Assembly (NCBI GenBank): GCA_031472005.1
Contig: PZJY01000004.1
Coordinates: 496,001 to 560,000 of the forward strand
DNA length: 64,000 nucleotides
Reading direction: 5' to 3'
Source of the DNA: Tetracladium setigerum
Taxonomy: Eukaryota > Ascomycota > Leotiomycetes > Helotiales
Shown: positions 34,943 to 46,655 of the stretch, piece by piece
How positions within the stretch are numbered: position 1 is the stretch's first letter
How the letters are laid out: each line of letters begins with the position of its first letter
Program-made: the position numbers and the translations under genes
The notes under the pieces: generated by a model
What the model was told of the DNA's origin: nothing
What the model saw: the letters and a program-made list of their open reading frames with translations, nothing else
The model's database searches: none

Positions 34943-36734
34943 TCATTTGCCTTTCATATTGCCATCCTGCATTTGCACCTTCGTCCTCTTTTGCCTTTGC
35001 CATGATGAAGTCTCTTTGCCTATGGGCTCAGTTCCCATTGCTTTGCGTTTTTTTCCCACCACAACCAAAATGCTACTACTCATTTCTCTTGCTATATCTT
35101 GCTTTCGAGGAACACATTTCTCGCTGCCGCACAAGCACGGCTTTTCCTCCGTGAAGTAATCTGGTCCATAGTTGACCGTAATTTCCTCGCCGTCGTATGT
35201 ATCCCTCAGTATCTCGAGCACCAGTGTGTATTTTCCAGAGCACCGGTACCACAGCAGTATGGCGTTATTGTCACAAGAGTGATTAACGAACCGTATCAAG
35301 TTTCCTGTATGCCGACAATAGATACGACCAAGTACAGGAGCTCCAGGTAGATCATCTCGCTGTATTTGCGCTGACCAACCATCATCGTAATCACGATGAT
35401 CTGGCACAAGGGTACCAGTAAGCGGCATCAAGATAGTATGCGCATAGTATACTCTTACATTGCCATCTGTGTTGAAGACGCACTTCCATACTGTTTTCTT
35501 GTCTGTTTTCGTTGCAGCTGCAAAAATGCCCTTGCCTTTACCCGTTTCTTTGCAATCTCTTACGCTCAGTCGATTCCTTGCGTCCATTCGTTCGACGATG
35601 CATTCGCAGCCGTTTTTGTTGTCACAAAGGTCGCATGGATTTTCATCTGCTGGGATATGCGTCGGGCTCTGAGGCCACGCCCAGTCCTTTGGCCAACACT
35701 CAGGTCGTCTCCGTGGCCGCTTGGGGTTATAGAACGCCACGCCATACAGATTAGTGCGCATTTCTGTAAATCCGTCATCGGTATCTGCTGATTTCGCTGG
35801 CCCTGCGCTTTGGAAGAAAACTTGAGGGGGCAGTTGAATGGCTTTCGTGTGCTCTCTATTTGATCGCCGTAACGCCATAGGGGCAGGCGCTTGCGGCTGT
35901 GATTTGCGCCCCATGAGCATATTTTGGACGAAACAGTAGCGCTGGTACTGAGGCTGTGAGACACCGCGACCATTGAAGGCTTTATTGCCGGGGAAAGCCT
36001 TTTCCATATCTTGTGCCAGGGGACCTTTGGTGAACTTGCCCCCAATCCTGCGATTTTGTCGCGGAAAGGACATAGCGAGTTTACAAATATGATCGTCGTA
36101 CTCTTCAAGTCCAGGTTTAGAATTGCTTTGAGCTTTGTTGATATAATGCTCTCTTTCGCTCCAAGTAGCACACTGCCCGGAAACCTACAAGCAAGGTTAA
36201 TCACAAATGGGAGAAGAGTATAAATACCAGTGCACGCTGTGCTCCGGTGTGACCGTTGACATGTCGGTTTCGTTTGTCGGCGCTTGAAAACGTATAAACG
36301 CTACTGCCATTCCGTTTACACTCGAAACAGACCTAGAAGAATATTAATGACTATAATTTAGGGTCTCGAAACGGGGGCTGCACTTACGTGTATCTCTGAC
36401 GGCGGCTGGTGTATAGTCTCATCATGCCTTTTCAAGTGATCCAGTCTGCCATATGCCTTTCCTTCACACTTGGTGCATGCCTTGGCTTGTAAGACGACGA
36501 AATAATTGATCCAGGAGAACTTACAAATGGCTTCGATTTTTTCAGTGCATCGCTGCTCATTGGAGGAGTAAACTAGTTATTATCAGAGCTGATACAGAGA
36601 GGAGCAATAGATACGTACACCTCCGCGAATACCTGGAGTTAAAGGTGATTCGCAATTACTTGAAATTTTTGGCATTGTTCAACGAATCGAAAGAATAAAG
36701 TGGTCACTTCTCTTGATTGTGAGTTCAACCGCAT
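34943..36734 (-). CDS. C2H2 zinc-finger - SET-domain fusion (putative methyltransferase)
   Basis: Exons 36734-36620, 36572-36525, 36485-36388, 36332-36228 and 36172-34943 sum to 532 codons. The N-terminal region has two C2H2-like fingers (CTKCEGKAYGRLDHLKRHDE, ending TIH; and CFECKRNGSSVYTFSSADKR, ending NRHVNGH), then a basic linker. A Cys cluster (CDLCDNKNGCEC) precedes the SET core: FVNHSCDNNA (AdoMet/catalytic region) and YDGEEITVNYG, followed by a post-SET-like Cys motif CLCGSEKC. SET proteins methylate lysines of histones or other proteins. The fingers could give DNA targeting. One intron is only 39 bp, so that splice is tentative, although the frame total supports it. The C-terminus is basic (KRQKR-type), compatible with nuclear import. 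Confidence 0.75.
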
Positions 36735-38056
36735 CTTTATAACCATCCATTACCTTCAAACACAGGCAGCTCTCCAACACTTCTTTTGATTATTAGCTTA
36801 ACGCCACCGGAACGGGAACAATGTCGTACTCTGGACCATCGGGGATGTTGCCGTTGGTCAACTTGATTCTGCTTTGTGGTTGTGACTGAAGCGTGCGAAA
36901 TGGTAGGAGGCACAGCGGCTTTTAACTTTACTGGCGCTTGGACCACCTCAGTCGGGTGGCGGCCCCTCACGGAATAATCGGATTTATTCGCCAACTGCAA
37001 ATCCCTAATTTAAAAAACCTCTAGGCCTTTGATTCTTCTTTTGGGGGTGATATACTGTAGGTGTTTAATATTTGCAAAATTTCCATCATGTCGCACTCTC
37101 ATATTCCCTCCATCCATGCTGTGCGTGCCCACGGGAATCGAACGCCGCTGAGTTTAGTGTTAGTGTCCACTGTACAAGTAACCAAACGTTCTCAAAACCT
37201 GCCTAGGGCGCTGGTCCCGCCTGAATTGAGCCTGGGCTTCTCCTCACCCATGTCAAAATCCGCTGCGCGTATCCACTGTAATCGATCATGAACTCCCTGG
37301 AGCTCGCTATGGCGTAACATGAGGAATGTTACAGGCGGCACTCTTGGCATGAGAATTTTGGGCGAGGAGTGGTTGCCCAGGTCTTATCACAACATCCAAG
37401 GAACAAGAGGAGGAGCAAAGACCATACGGCATTTTCTGAATCTTTATACTTCTACTAGAATTTGTTTGCTTCCCTCTCTCTCCCCGCGTTATTTATTCAA
37501 CACCTCTACCTGTCAATCCGCAGGCCTACAGTCACAAGTCTCAACATCATCATAATTCACAGTATCACCGCAGACTTGAGATATGTCCCATCAATGTCAG
37601 TTTTTGCTCGACCAGCCGTCACAAGTTTCATGTCGACGATGCGCCATCTGACGTACAGGAGAGAGTCTACTCGTAAATAGAGGATCGTGCCCCACAATGG
37701 GAACTGGCAGCTGCTGCCCCTGCCGTGCTCGCTGAACAATGGCGAAAGAGGCATCATGGTCGCAATGGCCGAGTAAGTCTGAAGCGGTCAGTGGCAGCAC
37801 GCTCCAACTAACTCTTCCTAAACCACGTTACATCACCCCAATAGCCAATCACAACATCTTACCTGCACTAAATGAAAAGATTCGGTTAATGAACAAAAGG
37901 GTTTCTGAGTCTGTATGTTCGCGGATGGATGAGCCTTCATCAGGTGTCTTAGCTACTCTGATTTCAACTATAAGGATAATGCTTCAGTTTAATAAGCCTC
38001 ATACAATCCCATATCAATCCTGTTGTTATTCTGTTGCCTGCTGTTGTTGAAAGTCG
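36735..38056. other. Gene-poor stretch
   Basis: Several 60-80 codon open frames on both strands without domain features. A B-box-like motif (GTTCGATTCCC on the minus strand, about 37131) is present but no cloverleaf could be drawn. I see no gene here. Confidence 0.35.
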
Positions 38057-39692
38057 CTATGTACCTCTACTATCCGCTGAAGGCGACGGATACATGCCGT
38101 ATCTTTGGCTCTGATACACCGTGTACCCATCATAAACACGCTGATTCGTCGTCATAGACGGTAAGTCCAACTCCACCTCCTCATCTAAGCTTTGGCTGAC
38201 CGAACTTATAATTTCATATCCTCGATTGGGACTAGCCTGCGTGAGTGTCACACCTGGAATACCTTGTAATGGCACCGGCGGCAACAATTTGCCAGGCCTG
38301 CGCCGACCGCGAATGCTCCGTCGATGACCTTCACGCAGAGTATCGTTCTCATCACTGCGGTGTCTTTCTAGACTCTCGAGAAGCGTATTTTCATCCTGTG
38401 ATTTCTGTACTACCGGGCCGGATACTTCTGTATCTCGTGCTGCAAATGAAGCGAGGTCTCTAGCGTTCATGTCACCCGCTTTATCCTCCTTTGCTAGGCC
38501 CAGATCTCCAGATGGGCTCTGGCTAGATTCGGTGAGCTTGGAGGGAACAAAGCGCTGGTCCTCCTTGGCTTGTGACACTTTTTCACGAGCCTCAGCGGCC
38601 CACGTATCGGAGACAGTTACAGAGTAACAGGGGTTCGTGGAGCCGCCAAGTGGCTCTGCTCCACTACCTGGACAGTAAATAGGAACTCTGCGGAGAGCAA
38701 GAACAAGAGCACACATGAACTTTGATCGGCGAGCGGCGCGGACGGTTTCGTTATGCCAGTTAGATTTATGTCTCATTTCCACCCTCAGCTGCATTTTATC
38801 CATGTCTCCTATTCCGGTTACTTCGAGGACTATGTCGGACTGGAAATCACGCAAGTTGTCGGAGCTACGGACGAAGTTCTCCATTTCTTTGCGGAGTATG
38901 TCAATGTCTTCGAGGGACGTGTCGAAGGAGATGAATATGTCTATTTGCTCCTTCAACTCCTTGGAGCGGGTAATATTTTCAATCCAGAGGTTGTTTAGAA
39001 CGATGTTCGGGACCTGGACTATCTTCATACTGTCGACACGTTTGAAGATCGTAAAAAGTAATGAAATCTGTTCCACCACCAAGAATTCTTTCTCAGGACC
39101 AATAATATCTACTCTATCGCCGACATCAAATGGGTGCTTGACAAAGAGAAAGATACAAGAGGCGAGGAATTCTTGGGTTGTAGCAGCGAAGACAAAAGAC
39201 AGGGAGAGCAGAGTCGCACCGGCTGTGGCAAGGGTTGTCACAAAATTGGTATCTTGGAAGGCAACTGCGGAATATTAGTAGGATACACGAGAGAGGGAGA
39301 CATCACTTACCAAAAGTAAAAAGGGTAATGATAAAAAGCACCATTATGAGAACCTGATCCAAGACTCCTATCGCTTGTCCCACATCTCGCATACTAGCCG
39401 AGATAGCTTTTCTATCTCTTCCAATCTCGACGACCTTCATGATCATCTCATCCAAACTGATGTCTCCATTTTCGTCCTGGTCCAAAGAAGCGAATGCTTC
39501 GTCGGCCTCCTCTTTATAAGCAGGGCCGAGGACTTCCCGAATATCCTCAGCGTACAAAGCTTCTTTCCCTTCGACCACAAAACTCATCCATATTCTCCTT
39601 GCCAATGCTTCAGATGATCTCGTCTTCTCAAGAGCTTCTTTTCCCAAGCCATATGCGGGACATATAAGAGAGATGGGCGGAGAAATTATCAT
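38057..39692 (-). pseudogene. MscS mechanosensitive channel, C-terminal half
   Basis: C-terminal part of a fungal EF-hand MscS-like channel. Exons 39692-39311 and 39264-38057 join in frame. True homology begins at about 39638 (EALEKTRSSEALARRIWMSF); the few codons before it belong to inserted DNA. Visible parts: EF-hand loop DQDENGDISLDE; pore-lining helix (TTLATAGATLLSLSFVFAAT); the beta-domain entrance LFVKHPFDVGDRVDI; and a disordered cytosolic tail. The transmembrane N-terminus that should precede it lies 8.5 kb away at 48120-49061. The open frame has no stop or shift, so separation appears recent. The half alone lacks its first membrane helices and cannot be a normal channel. Confidence 0.9.
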
Positions 39693-39966
39693 CTCAATGC
39701 TCTAGCGACGCGCTGTAGGTGGAGCAAAATCACCTGTGTTCCAGATCTTTAATGGGATGCCAATGGTCTAAATAACCTGCTTGATGTTATCGCATTTAGT
39801 ACGAAAGAAACTAATAAATTGCCCCTCCGCTCGAATAGATAGCGATGTCCCATGCCATGTTTGATCACATCTAGTTGATCTTGTAATAAGCGAACACATG
39901 CTCGCATGTCATCCAATTTGCCAAAATGGCCAAACCCATCTTTCAAGTGAGCATCTTGACCATGGC

Positions 39967-42900
39967 TCACTCTCCAATGGCATTGTCAACAGCATCATCG
40001 AATATCTTTATCTTCTTCTTCTGCGGTCCTCTTTCGCCTGGGAGTAGAACACAGGCTTGTGCTTCTGTCATCCGATGTCCGACCGCCTTGATTCTCAGAT
40101 GTTTTCGTACAGCAGAGATGTCTGCAAAAGGCCCCTTTCCGCAGTCAGTGACTGGACATGTCACGTCGATGTCTGACGGTCGCTTCCGCGGCTCCTTCGT
40201 CCCGCACGCTGCCATCAGTTCCATTCTAGACTTAGTGAGCAGCTCGTTTGACGTCAATGGGACCAGCTCGAGACACTCCTCTTGGGACTTGCCGTGCTTG
40301 TTCCTTATGTGTCGTCGAAGTTCATTCGGTGAGACTACCTTGATAGGAAGTTCACATCCATCAATAGGGCATGACAAGTCAACCCTTTTCCGCTTATTTG
40401 CGACGATAAAAGCGATCTGCTCTGCTGTCTGAAGGTGTATACGCCCCAGGTGTTTCTGAAGCGGTATTCTCCGTTGATATACCTTGTCGTTTCCAGAACA
40501 TTTTAGATCGTCCTTGAATGGGCATTGCATGGGCTCTGGGAGATTATCATGATCTCGATGCTCATGTGCCGTTAGGTCTCCGAAAGTGTTGTACAAAACC
40601 TCTGGTTGGTCAGGGCACTTCCAACAAGGTCGTGCCCCTGACCAGCTTGCAGCTCTGGTGCCGATCTTGGAAGATGAGCCCAGCTTTGCGCCAGATCTAC
40701 TATTAGGTCCCGGCCGATCTACACCTTTACATGAGACCTGGTGAACTTTCAATTCTCTAGAGCTGTAGAAGTGACACCGGCATGTACCAACTCCACAGTA
40801 AAATTGAAATCGCTGAGGAGGGTCCCTGCTGTTGCCTGAAATAAGAGCCTGATCCTTGACGACAAAGGCGTGGTATTTGTACTCGTTGATCGAAGCGAAC
40901 CAAGCAACGTAGGCATCGGCATTCAGCGAAAGAGGATCAGAGCTATCTTGTGGACAGGGGCTCATGTCATCTATATGTGCAGCAGCCAAAGTATCGTTAA
41001 TCGCCGAATCTTGCGTGTCGTCAGATACAGACTCTTCTTGGTGAGGAAACAATATCGAATGGAGAGCGGCCAGGCCATCCTCATTGACGTCGTCATCGTT
41101 CTCATTAAGATTGTAGTCAAGTTCCATTAGGCGTGGGTCAATTGGAACGTCGCCAATCACCGAAGGAGCTCTTATGTTGGCGTCTTGTTTTTGAGAGGTG
41201 TCGATTTCCGAGAGTTGTGAACGCGAGCGTTTCGGCAAAACTTCTCCGCTAATCCCTTGATTGTGAAGTCTCCCCCGCGAGATATTGACCGAACTCGACC
41301 CCTTTTCCGAAAGAGCTGGGTCAGAATACCTAGGAGATTCATTCTGGTAGGTTTCCAGTCTAGGAAGTAGTTCAAAGCTCTTGACTTGCTCATCAGGGGC
41401 GCCTGAATTGACAACACGCGCGTGTGAGAAGACGACAACCTTACCAAAGGCTGGTAATGGCAATTTCGGTGAACTAGTTCGTGATGTCGTTTCATGGACG
41501 TCATTAGAAGACACAACCTCGTCGACTCTCTGCTGAGTTTCCCAAGATTCAATGTCCTGCTTCCGCAAAATCTTCGCGGCGGCTCGTCTTTCGTTTTTGT
41601 CCGAAGTATCCATATGCCGTTCGTCCATATAGAAGGTTATCTCGCGTGACGACCGATACAAAGGGAGATCTACAGCTGTCACTGCGAATTTTGGGGCTAG
41701 GCGATCAACATATGAAGACTCAGCACGCAAGTTGTAATGCGAATCTTGTAGTAATCCCACATAGGCCCGAGTTTGTCCTCTATGGGCAGACAAGTTACTG
41801 TGTTTTGCAATCGCTGTAACAGCAGCGGAGGTGACACCACTCACTGTCTTCTTCAAGTATGCAGCGTCCCGAATTGCTCCATATCGAGTGGCGTGGGCGT
41901 GGACACGTCCCAGGACTCCAGCTGCCAAGGCAATCTGCTTAGTTGAGACGTTTAACTGTACGCTAGAAGCAGGGACCTGCACTGGGAGCTGAACAAAAGT
42001 CCCGCTTTGGAGCTTGCAGAGGACTGGCCACGAAGGTCGAGTCCACTGTATAGTCTTATCGTGTCTTTTCGCAGCATGCTTCAATACCTCGTGTAGAGTC
42101 TGTCCATGTACGTGACCCAGTCGAAGCGCGACAATCATTAACAGCTTGATCAGACAGACAGGGTGATGAGACTGAGACTCTAGTGGATCAACAAAAACGA
42201 TTTCATCGTCGTGTTTTAAACCTCTGATTATATGATTATTAGCAAAGTTTTCGAAGCATAGAAGGAACAAATTACTTCTTGTACTTGGTGAATCTCAAAG
42301 TAAGCTTTCCGCGGAGATCTTGGACACTCGGTGATCGGTCTTTCAGATCAGACGACAACTCCAGTTCAACATCGCCCCAGCATAGAGTCTCGGCTCCTTT
42401 ATATCCCTCTGAGCGCGAGACGTCACCAGCCCTTCCTGCGACAGCAGACATGAGCACGAGCCCAAGCAGCTTTAAGAGGACCTTGTCCCAAGAGCTACAG
42501 CCATTCGCGATACTCTTCTCCAGCCATACACGCGTCATCGCTGGATTTGTCGAAGTCAGCGAAACGTCCCTCATACTCAAGGTAATAAGACATAGGAAAT
42601 GGGTGTAAAAGTTGAGATTACAAACCTTGCAGCACACGAAATCCAATCCATACCTTTTCGAACCAGCGTCCTTTTGATAACAAGTTTCGCTGAACAAGCT
42701 GGTCTAGATGAACCTCGAGTCGTTTGACATGATATGGGCCATAATTTGCTCCAAGATCTGAGTGTCGGAAGGTCAACATAGCAATCAGCTTGTACCAAAT
42801 ACCTTGTATCGTTGAAAGGGATGCTACGGGCTTTCCTCGAATGTTCGGTTTGATGTGTTTGGCCATAGTGTCGATGTATCGAAAAATCTGCTCGCCGGAA

Positions 42901-43298
42901 GGACACACGGTGGTATCTTCATCGGCTCGAATGCCTTTATAGAAGGCGTCCCAAGTGTTTGCGATTGATTGTGCCTCGTATTGTGTTCGTGGTGCGCCAT
43001 GTACTGTGAAACATACAGAATTAGTAGAGAGATGGAGATAGAGAAATGTAGAAAACCCATGCCTTGATTGTGGAAGGGATTGCAGAAAAGAGGGGTTTGC
43101 AGAAAAAGTCGATGGAATGGAATTCGTCTACGTACCATATGTGAGCCTCCTCGCATTACGCTTGCTGGTGATGCGATCCTCAGCTTGATTTGCAATGATG
43201 GCCATAGATTGGCGCTTCCCGGCGGTTTTGTTTGTTGCAAGTTCCGACCGCCATTCTTCCTCCTCACCTTCTAGACCGTCCGAGGAGTTGAAAGACAT
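39967..43298 (-). CDS. Tyrosine recombinase-like protein with C-terminal C2H2 fingers
   Basis: Exons 43298-43136, 43003-42631, 42569-42276 and 42223-39967 sum to 1029 codons (1028 aa). The third intron's 5' partner uses a GC donor (GCAAGG at 42630). A fold of the Crypton/DUF3435 kind is suggested by candidate catalytic residues in order: Arg225 in SAVAGRAGDV, Lys274-277 in TLRFTKYKK, H387-A-T-R390 (HxxR box), His418 in AKHSNLS, and Tyr431 in QTRAYVG. N-terminal helices (about 80-170) would be the core-binding domain. After a disordered middle, five Cys/His fingers follow between about residues 760 and 960 (CWKCPDQPEV, CPIDGCELPIKV, CPVTDCGKGPF among them), probably for DNA binding. The frame has no lesion. 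Confidence 0.75.
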
Positions 43299-44014
43299 AA
43301 TGGGAGATGGTTTGTGGACATGTACTGTACTGTACAAAACATGTCAAAAAGTTGAGATAATGCTAGGCGGTAGGGAACGCGTACGAAACGCGTGAATGAG
43401 CGGAGGAACGCGTCGAATGACGTATGGAACGCGTGAAAAGTAAAGCCTGAAGATCCTAAGCACAGCAACCACGTCCTCAACCGCAAGGACAATATGACAA
43501 GAACCCGCAGCGAAAAATGTCAAGGATTGATTGCGATAAGAAACATCTCGCTTTTCTGTTGAAAGACAGTCGACCTTTTTCGCATGGCCACATTACTCGA
43601 CCAAGATCCACCAATTCGAGGTGTTTTCCAACCCTAGGTCCATTTTGGGAGCGATTTTTGCGTCCTCTACTACCACTTCATTGCTATTTCGAGCTGACTT
43701 CTTGATCTCTATCACCAAATAGTAATTCAAAAAGACTTACAAGTGAAACAACTTCTGACAACTCAATTTTCACCACACCAAATTTCTTCACGTCAGATCC
43801 AGGCATGTGTTCTCCAAACTTTCTTTTCCATCTTTTCCATAAAGGCCAGTATGATCTTCTATTAAAGGCTGCAACTATAAAGAAAGTCAACAGCTTAGAC
43901 ATGAACCTTCTGCTACCAGCCAAGTTTGTCCGAATACAACAGTAGCGAACACTCTCCTGTTACGTCAGGCTCGTTTACGGAGGCCTTGTACATTTTACTG
44001 AACCTGCTACCAGA
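43299..44014. other. 5' flank of the recombinase gene
   Basis: Contains a (TGTAC)3 repeat at 43321-43335 and four ACGCGT boxes (separate entry). A 79-codon minus-strand open frame at 43684-43923 with one hydrophobic stretch is the only other candidate and is not convincing. Confidence 0.5.
43377..43434. promoter_or_regulatory. Cluster of four ACGCGT (MCB/MBF-type) boxes
   Basis: ACGCGT occurs at 43377-43382, 43388-43393, 43408-43413 and 43429-43434, three of them within GGAACGCGT, 79-136 bp upstream of the recombinase ATG. ACGCGT is the Mlu cell-cycle box bound by MBF (Mbp1-Swi6) in yeasts at G1/S genes, and it is palindromic, so strand is undefined. Four copies in 58 bp is far above chance. 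That MBF controls this gene is inference. Confidence 0.75.
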
Positions 44015-46439
44015 CTAATCCTCAAGAATCTTTTGCCCAGCTCTTAGGTTCGTAATTTCTTCTGTGAGCCGCGCTCTGCGTACAACAGTCTGATCACTTT
44101 CACCAGCGATTCTACAAAGCTCGGAGTCTGTCAATCTGCCTATGAGCTGCGGCGAGAATAGCCACAACGGCCCATCTTTACTGCTAATGAGGAAGTGGTC
44201 AACAGCTTGGAGGCAAACAGCATCTACGAATCTTTTGCGAGATACCTTGTAATACGCTTCTAGCGTATCATGTAAATCCTGTGTTGTTTGATCTTCATTA
44301 CTTAGAAATGTGGTAATGGTATCTTCAAGGCGGAGTAGCGGCTGTTTCAGTGGATCATCTGTCGTCCATGATTGTAGGTTGATCAGTTGTTTCTTGATCC
44401 GATCTTCACGAGCCTTGCGCAGGTTATCAGCGAAGTAGTGATTCATGGTGAGCAGATTGCCCTGCTGTTCGACTTTGACCAGAAAGATAGCCTGGTCCAG
44501 AGCCTTTCTGTATTTCGGTAACAACAGCTGAGACAATCTACCCCACAGCCTCTTGCTCAGTGCCGCGTCCTTACAGCAGTGTTGAAGTGTTTTGTAAGTG
44601 AAATGATGGATTGCCTGCACTACATTCTCCACATGTCCGCTGGCAAAATACTTCCAGCTCTGGGATTGTTCCGAAAACAAAGACGGGAGGAGAGAAGGAT
44701 TCAGAGTCCCTATCTCAAAACCCTTGGACCTTTCGTACTGCTTCGTTATCCATTGCATGATATCCTGTTTGGGTGTTGCGGGTGCTGGCTCGGGTGGGCC
44801 CATAAGAACCTTTAGCTCTGGGTACTCATGAAGAGACTGGTTTTCTGTACGGGTCTTAGGAGTTGATGGTGTACCGAGACCGTCTGTGGAAGAAGCACAC
44901 GTTTCGTACCCGGCCTCCCCGGTTTCTGGAGCGGCTGCGATTGTGTCATTTTCGGTGGCTTCGGAACGGAACCTCCTTGTACAACCTTTTCGCGCAATGG
45001 CATACGAAAAGCTTTTGTTCATTGTCATGACATTTGTTGCTAAACGGAACGTGTTATCCTCGAAACATTGATCGCGACCATAATATGCATCAATAGCCCT
45101 GGAGGTTATTTCCCGAACGTCGGTGGCAATTCTGATAAGATGATTACGTTGATCATTGGGCGTATGGCGACCTGGACCCATATCATTCAACTCTCCTTCC
45201 AGGTTGTGAATCCGAAGCCGTACATCCTCGGCCACAGCTTGAAAGTTGTGCCTGGTGACCTCAACCAGTAGGTTGTTCAGTCGATCTTTCAAAGACTTTA
45301 CGCCTGCTCGCTCCTCTGGGATAGCGCTCCAAGGTTCGCGTTTGAAGAACATAGCTTCACGAGCGTTGCGTTCATCGTTCGTTGTCCCAAGGTCACTCTG
45401 GCTCCGATTGCATACAATTGTATAGCCAAGCTCAAAACGGGCGTTGCCTGCTTGATTCATAACAAGCTCTATGACCTTGGACAGTTAGTACATCTGCTCA
45501 TAATGACAGGGTTGTGCATGCCTTTTCCTCGGCCCCCCGATCTACTAGGTCTGGCTTTGTGAGTACTCCTAGTGTCCTTTGACCATCAGGATCAGCATCT
45601 TCCGCCATCTGAATGATCTCCTGTGTTGCAATGTCGATGTTGGCAGGAACAACTGCTCTACAAAACATGTTAACCGTTGTCTCTTCAGGAGGCCATGTCA
45701 TAATTACAAAATAATGCTCCGAGGGTTTCTTAAATATTTCGCGACTATTCCACGAACAAGCGCCATATCCTCCTTGCTAGTCTGACCTGGAGTTGGTTCT
45801 AGAATCTCATTTAGCCATGACATGGCGGTAGAATACACAGAACTTACTTCTGAACAACCCTGGGAGATCAACAACACTGAAATTTTCATACTCTGGACCA
45901 GAGAGCTCAAATTTGAGAATGTTATGAGAGAAAGAATCCATATTGTCGTCCCGCTGCCTACCCGGGTAAGGAAGCCCCATACATTCCGACGCCTGTAGTT
46001 TGTGAGTCAACAAAGGCAACAATGATCAGGATGCAGACTTCTCTACCTTGGCCAATAAGTTCGAGAAGGAGTTTTCATCAAAGCTCGTTAGTTGAATCTT
46101 TCCAAACATGGCAATTGCATCTGTCTTGGATTGTTCTTGGCCGTGGGCAGCCATGATGCTAACCTCTTTTCTTGATGTCACCGAGCGCTTGAAAACGATC
46201 TGCGTGGGGAATCGAGTACAAAGGCCGGAGTCTCGAGGAAATGGTAAATTGGTTAAACCTTCCAGAACAGAACTTTTACCACTTGACTGATCACCAACGA
46301 CGACAAGCTGCGTGTACGTCAGTTGAGCCCGGTAGTAGAGGCATGGCAACAAAACCTGGGGTAGGGACACATATTGGTCAAGGCGCAGCGCGTACAATTC
46401 ATCGATTTTCTGCAGTCTGGTAGCATCTTCCGCCAACAT
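44015..46439 (-). CDS. Mx-like dynamin GTPase
   Basis: Large GTPase of the dynamin superfamily, fungal Mx-like branch. Exons 46439-46356, 46307-46047, 45992-45848, 45798-45708, 45657-45522 and 45475-44015 sum to 726 codons (725 aa). GTPase motifs: G1 GDQSSGKSS (33-41), G2 Thr within CTRFPTQI, G3 DLPG (156-159), G4 TKPD (227-230). Typical SLPQLVVVGDQSSGKSS and PTPGQTSKEDMALVRGIV follow the family. The last intron has a GC donor (AAG|GCATGC) with an ACTAAC branch. The rest is stalk and a C-terminal GED-like helix. It lies inside the inserted element, downstream of a divergent unknown gene; the start codons are 217 bp apart. Animal Mx proteins restrict viruses; that fungal Mx-like proteins do so is not established. 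Confidence 0.9.
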
Positions 46440-46655
46440 GATGTGCAACAAGGAATACTCAAGATTGAAGGGTTTTCGAGCGTGCCTTCATTTCAGATTA
46501 ATGGGAAAGTCATCAAATTGTAGTGCTTGCGAAAAAGCAACTATGCATGCGTATTAGATATAATCATATTTGGTCATACCCTGCGGGGTAGTGTGAAAGG
46601 TTTATTATCGTGATGTTTCTACAGTATAGACTCCAAAATATATCTTCCAACCATA

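Noticed and set aside
37105..37180. tRNA gene on the minus strand (B-box GTTCGATTCCC)
   Set aside because: The T-stem does not pair properly and no acceptor, D or anticodon stems could be drawn.
40518..41130. Plus-strand ORFs within the recombinase gene
   Set aside because: Shadows of the large minus-strand exon.
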